A DNA stretch of 64,000 bases. Origin: Planotetraspora thailandica. Lineage in GTDB: Bacteria; Actinomycetota; Actinomycetes; Streptosporangiales; Streptosporangiaceae. Shown here piece after piece: positions 1 to 8,526 of this stretch. Positions within the stretch are counted from its first letter, which is position 1. Every line of letters starts with the position of its first letter. The notes below the pieces were generated by a model that saw only the letters and a list, made by a program, of their open reading frames with translations, made no database searches and was not told the origin of the DNA. Both the position numbers and the translations under genes were made by a program. The stretch is from NCBI RefSeq assembly GCF_016863335.1, contig NZ_BOOR01000010.1, positions 62,001 to 126,000 on the forward strand, given 5' to 3'.

Positions 1-54
1 GTGCCATATCCCACGGGAAACAGCGGGGAATCATGGTCACTCACGGATCATGAA

Positions 55-98
55 CAAAGAAGCCCCCGACCGGCATTTCTGCTGATCAGGGGCCTCTT
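55..98 (-). terminator. Terminator of the tRNA-Tyr gene
   Basis: Reading the minus strand away from the tRNA, an imperfect hairpin of about 14 bp (arms near 85-98 and 55-69, core GGGGCC/GCCCCC) is followed by TTTGTT. The layout, position just 3' of the tRNA and T-rich tail fit an intrinsic terminator. Confidence 0.6.
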
Positions 99-108
99 TA
101 GGCTGGTG

Positions 109-190
109 TGGCAGGTGCAAGGTTCGAACTTGCGTAGGCTGAGCCGACGGTTTTACAGACCGCTCCCTTTGGCCACTCGGGCAACCTGCC
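109..190 (-). tRNA. tRNA-Tyr (anticodon GTA)
   Basis: The minus strand folds as a class II tRNA. The acceptor stem GGCAGGT (190-184) pairs perfectly with ACCTGCC (116-110), followed by discriminator A at 109. The anticodon loop reads CTGTAAA, giving anticodon GTA for tyrosine. The T arm carries GTTCGAAC. The extra nucleotides between anticodon and T stems form the long variable arm expected of bacterial tRNA-Tyr. No CCA is encoded, which is usual in actinobacteria. A terminator hairpin lies just downstream. Isolated from other tRNAs in the window. Confidence 0.95.
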
Positions 191-328
191 GTGACACCGC
201 TGAGTGCAGCGCCAGGAAGAAGGATAGCGGACTTCCACGCTGCCCGTGACGCCACTTTGTCCCAGGGCGACCCGGACGAACACGAAAATAAACGCGCCTT
301 GACCGGCCCGGAGAGCCATAGTTGACCC

Positions 329-808
329 ATGATCAGATGGGCCGAGGCCGGTGACCTCGAAGATCTTGTCCGGCTGGAGCTCGCCGCCGACGGCATGTTC
401 GCGCCGCTGGGCATCGTCTTCCCTCCGGGCACGACGATGATCGAGGAGTGCGACGATCCGGCCCGGGTGATCGTCGCGGGCCGGCCACCGGTGGGATTCG
501 CCATGCTCGGCGTGGTCGACGGCCATGCGCACCTCGATCAGCTTGCCGTACACCCCGATCACGGGAGGCGGGGCATCGGAACGGAGCTGCTCACCGCGGC
601 CTGCGACGCGGCGGCCGCGACGGGAGCCGCCGCCATGACACTGACGACCTTCCGCGACGTCCCGTGGAATGCGCCCTGGTACGCCCGGCGCGGCTTCGCC
701 GTACTGGCCCCTGAGGAGTGGGGGCTCGAGCTGACCGCGCTCGTACGGCACGAGCAGGCGCTGGGCATCGACCTGGCGCCCCGTGTTGTCATGCGCAGAG
801 ACCTCTGA
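329..808 (+). CDS. GNAT family N-acetyltransferase
   Basis: A 159-residue protein of typical single-domain GNAT size. The acetyl-CoA-binding motif A is visible around residues 69-85 ([17 protein letters not shown]), with the R/Q-x-x-G-x-G/A signature as RRGIGT. A later aromatic stretch ([11 protein letters not shown]) matches motif B, where the Tyr near 'APWYARRGF' is the usual general acid. The predicted role is transfer of an acetyl group from acetyl-CoA to an amine; the substrate cannot be read from sequence. The ATG at 329 is chosen because the fold begins directly at MIRWAEAGD, typical of this family. No clear Shine-Dalgarno sequence precedes it, so it may be a leaderless message. It stands alone between tRNA-Tyr and yajQ. 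Confidence 0.85.
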   Translation: MIRWAEAGDLEDLVRLELAADGMFAPLGIVFPPGTTMIEECDDPARVIVAGRPPVGFAMLGVVDGHAHLDQLAVHPDHGRRGIGTELLTAACDAAAATGAAAMTLTTFRDVPWNAPWYARRGFAVLAPEEWGLELTALVRHEQALGIDLAPRVVMRRDL

Positions 809-861
809 TCACGCCTGGGCCACTAATCTCAGAAGGCAACGAGGAGAGGACACGGACACCG

Positions 862-1350
862 ATGGCCGACAGCAGTTTCGACGTCGTCAGCAAGATCGAC
901 CGGCAGGAGGTCGACAACGCCCTGAACCAGACGGCCAAGGAGGTCGGGCACCGATTCGACTTCAAGGGCACAGGAGCCGAGATCTCCTGGTCGGGCGACA
1001 ACATCGAGATCAAAGCGAACAGCGAGGAGCGTGCGAACGCGGTCCTCGACGTGTTCAAGGAGAAGATCGTCAAGCGAGGCCTTTCGCTGAAGGTTCTCGA
1101 CTCGGGCGAACCGAGGCTGTCCGGCAAGGAATACCGGCTGACGGTCGCCCTCAAGGAGGGCATCGACCAGGAGAACGCGAAGAAGATCTCGAAGCTCATC
1201 CGCGACGAGGGGCCCAAGGGCATAAAGGCGCAGATCCAGGGCGACGAGCTCCGCGTCACCAGCAAGAAGAAGGACGACCTCCAGGAGGTCATCGCCCTGC
1301 TAAAGGGCAAGGACCTCGACATCGCCCTGCAGTTCACGAACTACCGCTAG
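862..1350 (+). CDS. yajQ: YajQ family nucleotide-binding protein
   Basis: A 162-residue protein matching the UPF0234/YajQ family over its full length: [13 protein letters not shown] at the start, [16 protein letters not shown] in the first ferredoxin-like subdomain, and the family's typical C-terminal LQFTNYR. Members bind nucleotides, and some bind cyclic di-GMP (Xanthomonas YajQ); the function in actinobacteria is not established. The ATG at 862 is preceded by GAGGAGAGGA at 841-850. The last 22 bases of the gene are also one copy of a 23-bp direct repeat found again at 2682-2704, so this 3' end appears to be the integration target of a mobile element. The coding sequence is intact through its stop codon. 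Confidence 0.95.
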   Translation: MADSSFDVVSKIDRQEVDNALNQTAKEVGHRFDFKGTGAEISWSGDNIEIKANSEERANAVLDVFKEKIVKRGLSLKVLDSGEPRLSGKEYRLTVALKEGIDQENAKKISKLIRDEGPKGIKAQIQGDELRVTSKKKDDLQEVIALLKGKDLDIALQFTNYR

Positions 1351-1351
1351 C
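1329..1351 (+). repeat. Direct repeat copy 1, putative attachment site inside yajQ 3' end
   Basis: A 23-bp sequence beginning GCAGTTCACG and ending at the C after the yajQ stop codon occurs identically at 2682-2704. Flanking bases differ on the left side of the two copies. Copy 1 restores the yajQ C-terminus (codons for QFTNYR plus stop), as expected when an integrase targets the 3' end of a gene and rebuilds it. An integrase remnant starts within about 25 bp of each copy, in the same orientation. Confidence 0.75.
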
Positions 1352-1373
1352 ACAGGGGCGCCGACCTGGCGTT

Positions 1374-2025
1374 TCATCGACGAGTGGCCTTGTCAGGGCA
1401 CATGCCGGGCACACGGCCCAGGGCGTCGTCAACGATGCGCCGGGTCTTCTCATGAGGCTCAGGCCACTCCCCCACGTAGGTATTCAGCGTGATCGTGGGA
1501 GTGGCATGGCCTAGCGCCATCTGTACCGTTTCGGCGCTTGCGCCATTGTGAATCAAGAGTATGGCGAAGTAGTGGCGGAAGGAGTGCAGCCCCGTTCCCT
1601 TGGGGATATCGGCTGCATCACGAGCTGGTGCCTAGATGTGCGCCCAATCCGCGCGGTGGATGGGGTTGACCGTCGAGCTGAGGAAGAGCAGCTTCGCGAG
1701 GCGACGCCGAGGGTTGCGCAGGTCAGTCTCATCGTCGATCTCGATCTCAACGGGTGAGTAGCGCTCAATGTGCCGCTTAAGAGCCCACACCACCACGTCG
1801 GGTAGCTCGACTGTGCGAACCGATGTCTTGGGTCTTGGGCGGCCCAAGACAAGGCTTGCGCCCAGCTACGCAGACAAGCTGTTGACGTACGTCGATCTCA
1901 CGCCGCAAAAAGTCGATCGCGTCGAGTTCCAAGCCGGTGATCTCTCCACCGCGTAGACCGCATCCCGCCGACGGTCGCACCTGGACCATGGGCAGATGCG
2001 GTTGTGGGGTGGCTGTGGTGTCCAT
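1374..2025 (-). pseudogene. Degenerate tyrosine recombinase (phage-type integrase), catalytic domain only
   Basis: Minus-strand pieces read as one integrase catalytic domain. The stretch SAGCGLRGGEITGLELD, with the first catalytic Arg, comes from a frame ending near 1777. A second frame (from about 1847) gives the central strands (VELPDVVVWALKRHI). The HxxR box appears as LHSFRHYFA, followed by LGHATPTITLNTYVG with the H/W-region His and the nucleophile Tyr. Reading through needs a frameshift near 1800-1850 and passes an in-frame TAG at 1632-1634. The N-terminal SAM-like DNA-binding domain is missing. The gene is therefore broken in at least three ways. Its 3' end lies about 23 bp from the direct repeat at 1329-1351, the usual int-next-to-att arrangement. 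Confidence 0.8.
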
Positions 2026-2052
2026 GGCCAGGCTGGTGGTAGCGACGCGGTT

Positions 2053-2451
2053 TCAGTCAACCGGATCGCGGTGTGTGGACGCGATCGCGCTGGACAGCGT
2101 CGGGTGGATCGTGAAGCTTTGGTCCAGGCCCGTGATCTGCAGCAGGCGAGTCATCAGAGGACTCGGTCCGGCGAGCCGGAGCGTGATGCCGCGCTGCCTG
2201 GTACGGCGCTGGATGCCGACCAACACGCGCAATCCGGACGCGTCGCAGAAGGACACATGGGACAGATCGAGGATGAGTACGTCCTCGGACCGTTGGAGCG
2301 CATCGCGTAGGCGCATCCGTAGTGCCGGGCTCGTGGCGATATCGATTTCGCCATGGAGTCCGACGATGGTGTGGGCGAGCCGGCAAGCGACCGGCGGACG
2401 CGCGCGCGTATGAGCCCCGGAGTAGGGGTTGTTAACAAATTTCAGGATCAC
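2053..2451 (-). CDS. STAS domain protein (anti-sigma factor antagonist type)
   Basis: A 132-residue protein with a single STAS domain. The strand LHGEIDIATSPAL and the signature LDLSHVSFCDASGLRVL are clear; the Ser of DASGL is the residue phosphorylated by anti-sigma kinases in SpoIIAA-like proteins. It probably binds an RsbW/SpoIIAB-type kinase and frees a sigma factor in the cytoplasm, but no partner gene is nearby. The GTG at 2451 is the furthest upstream start; a start nearer the domain is possible because the first 25 residues (through RPPVACRLA) are not domain-like. It lies between the two direct repeats, so it is cargo of the decayed element or a gene caught with it. Confidence is high for the domain, lower for expression. 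Confidence 0.75.
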   Translation of the reverse strand: MILKFVNNPYSGAHTRARPPVACRLAHTIVGLHGEIDIATSPALRMRLRDALQRSEDVLILDLSHVSFCDASGLRVLVGIQRRTRQRGITLRLAGPSPLMTRLLQITGLDQSFTIHPTLSSAIASTHRDPVD

Positions 2452-2480
2452 AATGAGTCGGCTTCCTCGGTCTTCTAACC

Positions 2481-2789
2481 GTGTCCGCTATCGCCGCGGG
2501 CGACGCCGACTCTGATGCCAACGCACAAAAAGTCCTCGGTGTCTTCAAACTATCCGCCAAAGTCGCCTTAAATGGGCGCAAGTCAGGCAACATTATGGAG
2601 ATCTTAGACAAACGCCGAGATGCCAAACCCGCAGGTCAGAGGCCACATCGGCGCTTCAAGGCTGGTCGGCCACACACCGTGGCAGTTCACGAACTACCGC
2701 TAGCGACAGCAACGCCGACCTGGCATTTCATACGGGTGGCTTTTCAGGGGACACGCTCAGGCCACTCCCCACGTGGATATTCAGCGTGA
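2481..2789 (+). CDS. Unrecognised small open frame in the element, probably not intact
   Basis: A GTG-started frame of 102 codons. The first 45 or so codons (SAIAAGDADSDANAQKV, then a Lys-rich stretch ending NIMEILDKRR) have visibly lower G+C than the surroundings and look protein-like. The remainder runs through the direct repeat at 2682-2704 and antisense through an integrase remnant, so at least the C-terminal half is unlikely to be genuine. I recognise no family. It may be the start of a gene truncated by the recombination that formed the repeat boundary. Low confidence. Confidence 0.2.
   Translation: MSAIAAGDADSDANAQKVLGVFKLSAKVALNGRKSGNIMEILDKRRDAKPAGQRPHRRFKAGRPHTVAVHELPLATATPTWHFIRVAFQGTRSGHSPRGYSA
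2682..2704 (+). repeat. Direct repeat copy 2, putative attachment site
   Basis: Identical over 23 bp to 1329-1351 (starts GCAGTTCACG, contains GAACTACCGCTAGC). The sequence to its left is unrelated to yajQ, so the match is limited to the core on that side. To the right, similarity to the sequence after copy 1 continues imperfectly into an integrase 3' end. This fits an att half-site produced by site-specific integration. Confidence 0.75.
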
Positions 2790-2862
2790 TGAGGAGAGTG
2801 GCATGGGCCTTTTGCCATCTGCGCCGTCTTCACGCTTCCGCTGTCGCGCATGAGGAGTGCGG
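2710..2862 (-). pseudogene. Second integrase 3'-end remnant
   Basis: The stretch from about 2710 to 2862 aligns with 1358-1590, the 3' end of the first integrase remnant. Shared runs include GCCGACCTGGC, CTCAGGCCACTCC, TATTCAGCGTGAT and GAGTGGCATGG. Relative to copy 1 it has a deletion of about 55 bp and many substitutions, and it is not an intact reading frame. It encodes, on the minus strand, a decayed version of the integrase C-terminus that bears the nucleophile Tyr. It is placed against direct-repeat copy 2 exactly as remnant 1 is placed against copy 1, so related elements seem to have inserted in tandem at this site. Confidence 0.65.
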
Positions 2863-2941
2863 CGGAAAAAACGCAGGCCGACAGGTCCTGGCAGGCTCAG
2901 CGGCGCCGACCGGCAGGGCCTGTGTCCGGCAGGATGATCGC

Positions 2942-3544
2942 ATGACGGTGCAGAACGGCAACCGGTGGAATCACAACATCCATTACCACCCCCGCATCCT
3001 GCGCGCTGTCCCCGATGGCTCCCGGCGCGCCCTCGACGTCGGCTGCGGCGAGGGCATGCTCGCCCGGGAGCTCCGGCAGGCCGTACCGCACGTCACCGCC
3101 ATCGACCTCGACGCGCCCAGCATCAACCAAGCCCGCAAATATCCGGACAACGTCGACTACATCCTCGGCGATTTTCTCACCCACCCCTTCGAACCCGCCT
3201 CGTTCGACGTCATCGCGTCGGTGGCCGCCCTGCACCACATGGACGCCGCCACCGGCTTGGCCCGCATGCGCGACCTGCTGCGCCCCGGAGGCATCCTGGC
3301 CATCGTCGGCTTGGCCCGTAGCGTCATGCCCAACGACCTGCCGCGCGACCTGGCCGGTGTCGTCGTCGGCACCTTCCATCGCGCCAGGAAGGGCCACTGG
3401 GAGCATCCGTCCCCCACAGTGTGGCCGCCTCCGGTGACGTACCCGCAGATGCGAGCGCTGGCCGCCGAGATCCTTCCCGGGTCCCGATATCGCCGTCACC
3501 TCCTGTTGCGTTACAGCATCGTCTGGCGCAAGCCACAGGGCTGA
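2942..3544 (+). CDS. Class I SAM-dependent methyltransferase
   Basis: A 200-residue Rossmann-fold methyltransferase. Motif I is RALDVGCGEGML at residues 29-40, the acidic residue ending strand 2 is in AIDLDAPS, and the post-motif FDVIASVAALHHM marks strand 4. LRPGGILAIVGL is the strand 5 motif. The protein resembles small UbiE/COQ5-like (Methyltransf_11/25) enzymes with unassigned substrates. ATG 2942 gives a protein starting directly before the fold (MTVQNGNRWNHNIHYH); the reading frame extends further upstream but that part runs antisense to the integrase remnant region and lacks domain character. It lies just outside the decayed element and before a regulator gene. Confidence 0.85.
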   Translation: MTVQNGNRWNHNIHYHPRILRAVPDGSRRALDVGCGEGMLARELRQAVPHVTAIDLDAPSINQARKYPDNVDYILGDFLTHPFEPASFDVIASVAALHHMDAATGLARMRDLLRPGGILAIVGLARSVMPNDLPRDLAGVVVGTFHRARKGHWEHPSPTVWPPPVTYPQMRALAAEILPGSRYRRHLLLRYSIVWRKPQG

Positions 3545-3623
3545 CGAACGGGACGACCACGCCCCAGCAAGGCGTCCAATCGCTTTTGTATTTGTTGACC
3601 TCTGCCTTCTTAGGCTGTCCGGT

Positions 3624-4463
3624 ATGAGGAGCGCTCTTGGTGAGTTCCTTCGCGCTCGGCGCCAGACCATGGCCCTCGACGAGGCGGGCCTGCCGAACGA
3701 TGGCGACCGCCGCCGGACGCCTGGGCTGCGCCGCGACGAGGTGGCCCTCCTGGCGGGTGTCAGCCTCGACTACTACACGAGGCTGGAGCAGGGCAAACAA
3801 CGCCGTCCGTCGGATCAGGTGCTCGACGCCCTGGCCCAGGCGTTCCGCCTTGACTGCGAGGAAACCGAGCATCTTCACCAGCTCGCCCGTGCCCGGCCGC
3901 GTCACTGCGGAATCGACGGCGAGGATGACCAGGTCGACCCCTACGTACTGCGGCTTTTGAACACGTGGGACCACGGACTGGCGAACGTGCTGAACCGCCG
4001 AACGGACGTGCTGGCCAGAAACCGGCTGTCTGCCGCCCTCGCCGAAGGGTTCGAGCACACCGACAACTTCATGCGCATGCTTTTCCTCAGCCCGGCGGCC
4101 CGGCGGTACTGGCCGGACTGGGAACAGGAGGCCCGTTCCATGGTCGCCCACCTACGCGCCGCCGTAGGAGCGAACCACGGTGATCGATCCCTGCTCGAAC
4201 TGGTGGAGGAGGTCTCGGAGGGCAGCGAGGACTTCCGGCGGATTTGGGCTCGTTACGACGTGCGGTCCAGGCGCCACGACGTCGTTCGCGTGCGCCATCC
4301 TCTTGTCGGGGAGGTGGCCCTTCGGCTTGAGGGGTTCTCCATCGACAACGCCCCCGGCCAGCGTCTTTTCACCATGCAAGCCGAGCCCGGCAGCGCCTCC
4401 GAGGAGGCTCTGCTCAAGTTGAGCGGCACACGGCCCCCGGCAGCGTCCATGACGATTCCATGA
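3624..4463 (+). CDS. XRE-family regulator with MmyB-like ligand-binding domain
   Basis: A 279-residue regulator. An N-terminal helix-turn-helix spans about residues 5-75 (RRTPGLRRDEVALLAGVS, then DYYTRLEQGKQRRPS). The rest, from about residue 95, matches the MmyB-like PAS-type ligand-binding domain (LLNTWDHG..., RYWPDWEQEARSMVAHLR, VRHPLVGEV, TMQAEPGS). This architecture is very abundant in actinomycetes; many members control a neighbouring oxidoreductase, but none is adjacent here. The ligand is unknown. The 80-bp upstream gap contains TTGACC at 3595-3600 and TAGGCT at 3611-3616, and the ATG is so close to these that a leaderless transcript is possible. Confidence 0.9.
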   Translation: MRSALGEFLRARRQTMALDEAGLPNDGDRRRTPGLRRDEVALLAGVSLDYYTRLEQGKQRRPSDQVLDALAQAFRLDCEETEHLHQLARARPRHCGIDGEDDQVDPYVLRLLNTWDHGLANVLNRRTDVLARNRLSAALAEGFEHTDNFMRMLFLSPAARRYWPDWEQEARSMVAHLRAAVGANHGDRSLLELVEEVSEGSEDFRRIWARYDVRSRRHDVVRVRHPLVGEVALRLEGFSIDNAPGQRLFTMQAEPGSASEEALLKLSGTRPPAASMTIP

Positions 4464-4736
4464 GAGTGGCGCCGGCCCCGCCCCGCATGCCGATGCCCCA
4501 CAGCCACGCGCCGACCCCTGCCCGCCCGTCGCCTCTCCCCCGGGGCCTCGCGACGAGCCTCTCTCAAACGGTCATTACCGGATATAACCGACATCTACTG
4601 TGGCTACCGTTTCCCCTGGGCCCACCGTTCTCTTTGGGAATGGCGCCAAGAGTTCAGTCGGAAGACAATGCGAAACAATGTGCCTCTAAACTGCGCATGC
4701 AAGTAGTCCGGTTTGCACCACAAAGAGGAGGCCTGC

Positions 4737-5609
4737 GTGGCTCCCTGGTCCACCTTCCCTCGATCCGCCGCGATCGGCGCGACGACTCTGGCGGTCGTCC
4801 TCGTCGCCTCCGCCTGCGGTGGCGGGTCCAGTGACACGTCCACGGCCTCCCCGGCTGCCGGGGGCGTCAAGCTCGTCAAAGCGGGCAAGATCACGACTTG
4901 CACCAACATCCCCTATGAGCCGTTCGAGTTCAACCAGGGCGACAAGGTCGTCGGGTTCGACGTCGACATCGTCGACCTGGCCGCCAAGAAGCTGGGCGTC
5001 ACGCAGGACATCGTCGACATCGACTTCGCCGCCATCAAGAGCGGCGCGGCCATGAACGCCGGCAAGTGCGACGTCGCGGCGGCCGGCATGACGATCACCG
5101 ACGAGCGCAAGCAGAACATCGACTTCTCCGTGCCGTACTTCGACGCCACCCAGTCGCTGATGGCGAAGAAGGACAGCGGCGTCACCTCGCTCGACGACGT
5201 CAAGGCCAAGAACCTCAAGCTGGGCGCCCAGGCCTCCACGACCGGCCTCGACTACGTCAAGGGCAAGGGCTTCAACCCGGTCGAGTACGCCGACTCACCC
5301 AAGGAGCTCCTCGCCCTCCAGACCGGCCAGGTGGACGTGATCGTCCAGGACCTCCCAGTCGTGCAGACCTGGCTGAAGAAGCCGGAGATCGGCGCCAAGT
5401 TCGCCCAGGTCGCCAGCCTCAACACCGGTGAGCAGTACGGCATCGGCATGAAGAAGGGCAACACGGCCCTGGCGCAGGTCATCAACGACGCCATCACGAC
5501 CGCCAAGGCCGACGGCACCTACAACGCCATCTACAAGAAGTGGTTCGGCACCGAGCCCGGTGCCCCCGCCGGCGCCGCCCCGTCCGCCTCGCCCTCCACC
5601 ACCCCATGA
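4737..5609 (+). CDS. Polar amino-acid ABC transporter substrate-binding lipoprotein
   Basis: A 290-residue SBP_bac_3 family protein. The GTG at 4737 follows GAGGAGG at 4725-4731. A lipoprotein signal peptide ends in LVASAC, with the lipidated Cys at residue 27, followed by a Ser/Thr-rich linker. The domain start [13 protein letters not shown] and the [18 protein letters not shown] segment are typical of glutamate/glutamine/histidine-type binding proteins. A short Pro/Ala/Ser tail follows the last helix (YKKWFGTEP). It is anchored to the outer face of the membrane and delivers substrate to the permease encoded next. Its stop overlaps the permease start (ATGA). Exact substrate is not determinable; an acidic or amide amino acid is most likely. 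Confidence 0.92.
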   Translation: MAPWSTFPRSAAIGATTLAVVLVASACGGGSSDTSTASPAAGGVKLVKAGKITTCTNIPYEPFEFNQGDKVVGFDVDIVDLAAKKLGVTQDIVDIDFAAIKSGAAMNAGKCDVAAAGMTITDERKQNIDFSVPYFDATQSLMAKKDSGVTSLDDVKAKNLKLGAQASTTGLDYVKGKGFNPVEYADSPKELLALQTGQVDVIVQDLPVVQTWLKKPEIGAKFAQVASLNTGEQYGIGMKKGNTALAQVINDAITTAKADGTYNAIYKKWFGTEPGAPAGAAPSASPSTTP

Positions 5610-6436
5610 CAGACACGGCCGGCGAGGAGGCACCAGCACAGAAGCCGCGGCTCAGCCCCCGCCAGAGGCAGCGCGTCAGCCGTGGCATCCAGTACGGCGT
5701 GCTCATCGCCCTCGTCATCGTGGTCGCTGCGCTGGCCGACTGGGCGGCCATCCGGCAGTCGTTCCTCAACCTCGATGTCGCGAAGCAGGACCTGCCCGAC
5801 CTGTTCACGGTGGCGCTGAAGAACACCGTGATCTACACGATCAGCGGGTTCGTCATCGGCTTCGCCGTCGGGCTGGTGCTGGCGCTCATGCGGCAGTCCT
5901 CCGTCGGGCCGTACCGGTGGATCGCGGCGGCCTACGTCGAGATCTTCCGCGGCCTGCCGGCCCTGCTCATCTTCCTGATGATCGGCAGCCTCCCGCTGGC
6001 CTTCCCCGGCTTCCAGGTGCCCGGCGACGTGTACGGCCAGGCGGCGCTGGGCCTCGGCGTCGTTTCGGCCGCCTACATGGCCGAAACGTTCCGGGCCGGC
6101 CTGCAGGCGGTGCCCAAGGGCCAGATGGAGGCGGCGAGGTCGCTCGGCATGCCCCACCTGCGGGCGATGGTCTCGATCGTGATCCCGCAGGCGATCCGCA
6201 TCGTGATCCCGCCGCTGACCAACGAGCTCGTCCTGCTGTTCAAGGACTCCTCGCTGGTGTTGTTCCTGGGCGTCACGGCCACGCAGGTCGAGCTGGCCAA
6301 GTTCGGCAACGACCAGGCGTCTACCTTCGCCAACCCGACGCCGATCCTGGTGTCCGGCCTGACCTACCTGCTGATCACGATCCCTCTGGGGTATGCGGCC
6401 CGCCGCCTGGAGGCACGCCAGGGAGCGAGCCGATGA
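5606..6436 (+). CDS. Amino-acid ABC transporter permease
   Basis: A 276-residue inner-membrane permease of the HisM/GlnP type. After a basic cytoplasmic N-terminus it has about five membrane segments beginning with [19 protein letters not shown]. The EAA-loop signature is present as [20 protein letters not shown], which contacts the ATPase. The ATG at 5606 overlaps the upstream TGA, and the gene ends overlapping the ATPase start, so the three genes form one translationally coupled operon. Only one permease gene is present, so the pore is probably a homodimer. Confidence 0.93.
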   Translation: MTDTAGEEAPAQKPRLSPRQRQRVSRGIQYGVLIALVIVVAALADWAAIRQSFLNLDVAKQDLPDLFTVALKNTVIYTISGFVIGFAVGLVLALMRQSSVGPYRWIAAAYVEIFRGLPALLIFLMIGSLPLAFPGFQVPGDVYGQAALGLGVVSAAYMAETFRAGLQAVPKGQMEAARSLGMPHLRAMVSIVIPQAIRIVIPPLTNELVLLFKDSSLVLFLGVTATQVELAKFGNDQASTFANPTPILVSGLTYLLITIPLGYAARRLEARQGASR

Positions 6437-7173
6437 GCACCGTCGAGATCAGGAACCTGCACAAGTCCTTCGGCAAGCTCGAAGTGCTGAAGGGCATCGA
6501 CTTCAGCGTCGAGAGCGGCCAGGTCGTGTGCGTCATCGGCCCGTCGGGCTCGGGCAAGTCGACGTTGCTGCGCTGCGTCAACCTGCTGGAGCAGCCCACC
6601 TCGGGCCAGGTGTTCGTCGACGGTGTCGAACTCACGCACCCCGACGTGGACCTCGACGCCGCCCGGCGGCGGCTCGGCATGGTCTTCCAGCAGTTCAACC
6701 TCTTCGCGCACCTCACCGTGCTGCGCAACGTCACGATCGCCCAGGAGCGGGTGCTCAAGCGCCCGCGGGCGGAGGCCGTACGCATCGCGCGGGAGAACCT
6801 GGAGAAGGTCGGGCTCAGCGAGAAGGCCGATTCCTACCCGGCCCAGTTGTCCGGCGGGCAGCAGCAGCGGGTGGCCATCGCCCGTGCGCTGGCGATGAAC
6901 CCGTCGCTGATGCTCTTCGACGAGCCGACCTCGGCGCTCGACCCGGAGCTCGTCGGCGACGTCCTGCAGGTCATGCGGCGCCTCGCGGAGGACGGCATGA
7001 CGATGCTGGTCGTCACGCACGAGATGGGCTTCGCCCGCGAGGTCGCCGACCGCGTGGTCTTCATGGACCACGGCGTGATCGTCGAGGACGGGCCGCCGGA
7101 GCAGGTCATCGCCGATCCGCAGCACAACCGGACCAGGGAGTTCCTGCGCCGCGTGCTCCATCCCGGCGTGTGA
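6433..7173 (+). CDS. Amino-acid ABC transporter ATP-binding protein
   Basis: A 246-residue ATPase of the GlnQ/HisP class. Walker A is GPSGSGKST near residues 36-44, the Q-loop is [12 protein letters not shown], the ABC signature is LSGGQQQR, Walker B is [14 protein letters not shown], and the switch His is in VVTHEMGFA. All catalytic motifs are intact. [14 protein letters not shown] begins at an ATG overlapping the permease stop. It powers uptake through the permease dimer. It ends 3 bp before the convergent FUSC gene; no terminator hairpin is obvious between them. Confidence 0.95.
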   Translation: MSTVEIRNLHKSFGKLEVLKGIDFSVESGQVVCVIGPSGSGKSTLLRCVNLLEQPTSGQVFVDGVELTHPDVDLDAARRRLGMVFQQFNLFAHLTVLRNVTIAQERVLKRPRAEAVRIARENLEKVGLSEKADSYPAQLSGGQQQRVAIARALAMNPSLMLFDEPTSALDPELVGDVLQVMRRLAEDGMTMLVVTHEMGFAREVADRVVFMDHGVIVEDGPPEQVIADPQHNRTREFLRRVLHPGV

Positions 7174-7176
7174 GTC

Positions 7177-8526
7177 TCAATCGGGGGTGACCGCGGCGAC
7201 CACCGACGCGTGCACGCTTCTCAGCGTCGTGTCGAGTGTGGCCGCCGCGGCCCCTCCCCCGGGTACGGCCAGCAGTTCGGGGACGGGCCGCAGGCCCAGG
7301 GCCGTCCTCGTGGCCCCGATGTTGCGTCTCAGCGCTCCCCGGGCCGCCCGTGCCGTTTCGTCGCCGCCCAGGTCGCCGGCCATGGGCCCGCAGGAGGCCA
7401 GCAGGTCGACGCAGTCCGCCAGGCCGGCCCGCCGGGTGAGCCCCCAAGTAAGCCGGCGCCAGGCCAGGCCGGGTTCCGCGGCGACCCGGAGCCCGGCCAC
7501 GCTCGTGTCGAAATCGCGCCGCCGATCCTCGTCGGGCTTTTCGAGCAGCGCTCCGAGCGCGGCCAGGGTCGTGGCCAGGCGCTTGCGCATGACCGCCTCC
7601 GTCTTGATCGGGAGCAGGAGCCACGCGGGCAACACGCCGCACAGGCACCCGACCACGACCGCGGCCAGTCTCTCCGCCAGCACCTCCCCGCCCCCCGCCT
7701 GCCCGGACAGTCCGTACAGGATGGCGAGGATGCTGGTCACGCAGAACGACCAGTACACGTAGTTGCGGTCGCGCAGGGCGAGCCCGGCCAGGAGATAGGC
7801 GAAGATCAGTACGGCGGCCGGCCAGCCGTGCGGGACGATCAGGCCGCTGAGCAGGGTGGCCGTCGCCGTCCCGAGCAGGGCGCCGCCCGTGCGCTGGACG
7901 CTCCGGTGGACGACGTGACCCCGCGAGCGCGCGCCGACCGACACGGTGAAGGCGCTGATCACCACCCAGGCCCAGTGGCCGAAGAGCAGATGCCCCGCGC
8001 AGAACGCCAGGGCCAGCGCCGCCGCCGACTGCGCGGCGAACCTCGTGTGCACCGATCCCGCCGCAGGCTCGCGGGAGGGCTCTCGAGCGGGGGCACGAAA
8101 CGAGGTGATCGTGGTCCAGGCGAGCGCCACGAGACCGGCGACGACCGACCAGAGCAACGCGCTCCACGGGTCGTGGCCGACGGGCACCGGCACGATGAAG
8201 AGCCCGAGCAGGGGGAACAGCATCATGCGCCCGATCGCGGCAGCCCGGGCGCCGTATCTCCTCAGGTGGATCGAGACGAAGACGGCGGCCACGAAGACCG
8301 CCTCCCCGGGGATCGGCGCCCAGTGCATGAGGGCGCCGATCAGGCCCGTGACCGCGATGACCGGCACGACCAGCAGGGAGCCGCGCCCGGCCCGCATGCG
8401 GTCGAGGGAGATCGCCAGAACCACACCGAGCACGATGACGCCGAGCGGCTCCCGCTCTCCGGCGGCGAGCACGGCCAGCGTCGCGGCGGAGCCCACCGCG
8501 GCGATGAAAGATCGGGGAATTCTCAT
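7177..8526 (-). CDS. FUSC family membrane protein (aromatic-compound exporter-like)
   Basis: A 449-residue integral membrane protein. Two sets of closely packed hydrophobic helices (residues about 8-130 and 165-305) flank a short cytoplasmic linker. The second set contains AFCAGHLLFGHWAWVVISAF and VHRSVQRTGGALLGT, a region typical of the FUSC (fusaric acid resistance) module. The C-terminal 130 residues are a soluble helical domain. Relatives export weak aromatic acids, but many actinobacterial members are uncharacterised. ATG 8526 is preferred to the GTG at 8532 because AGGTG precedes it at a proper distance. It is divergent from a MarR gene, which makes substrate-induced control through that regulator likely. 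Confidence 0.85.
   Translation of the reverse strand: MRIPRSFIAAVGSAATLAVLAAGEREPLGVIVLGVVLAISLDRMRAGRGSLLVVPVIAVTGLIGALMHWAPIPGEAVFVAAVFVSIHLRRYGARAAAIGRMMLFPLLGLFIVPVPVGHDPWSALLWSVVAGLVALAWTTITSFRAPAREPSREPAAGSVHTRFAAQSAAALALAFCAGHLLFGHWAWVVISAFTVSVGARSRGHVVHRSVQRTGGALLGTATATLLSGLIVPHGWPAAVLIFAYLLAGLALRDRNYVYWSFCVTSILAILYGLSGQAGGGEVLAERLAAVVVGCLCGVLPAWLLLPIKTEAVMRKRLATTLAALGALLEKPDEDRRRDFDTSVAGLRVAAEPGLAWRRLTWGLTRRAGLADCVDLLASCGPMAGDLGGDETARAARGALRRNIGATRTALGLRPVPELLAVPGGGAAAATLDTTLRSVHASVVAAVTPD

Noticed and set aside
109-190. tRNA-Tyr considered as the attachment site of the nearby integrase remnant
   Set aside because: No second copy of the tRNA 3' end is found in the window, while the yajQ 3' end is duplicated exactly beside the integrase remnants.
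2786-2941. N-terminal extension of the methyltransferase to an upstream start
   Set aside because: The added residues lie antisense to the second integrase remnant and lack domain character; ATG 2942 starts the fold.
4464-4736. Upstream region of the amino-acid ABC operon considered for a riboswitch
   Set aside because: Short inverted repeats are present but no known riboswitch core could be matched; the region is reported only as untranslated DNA.
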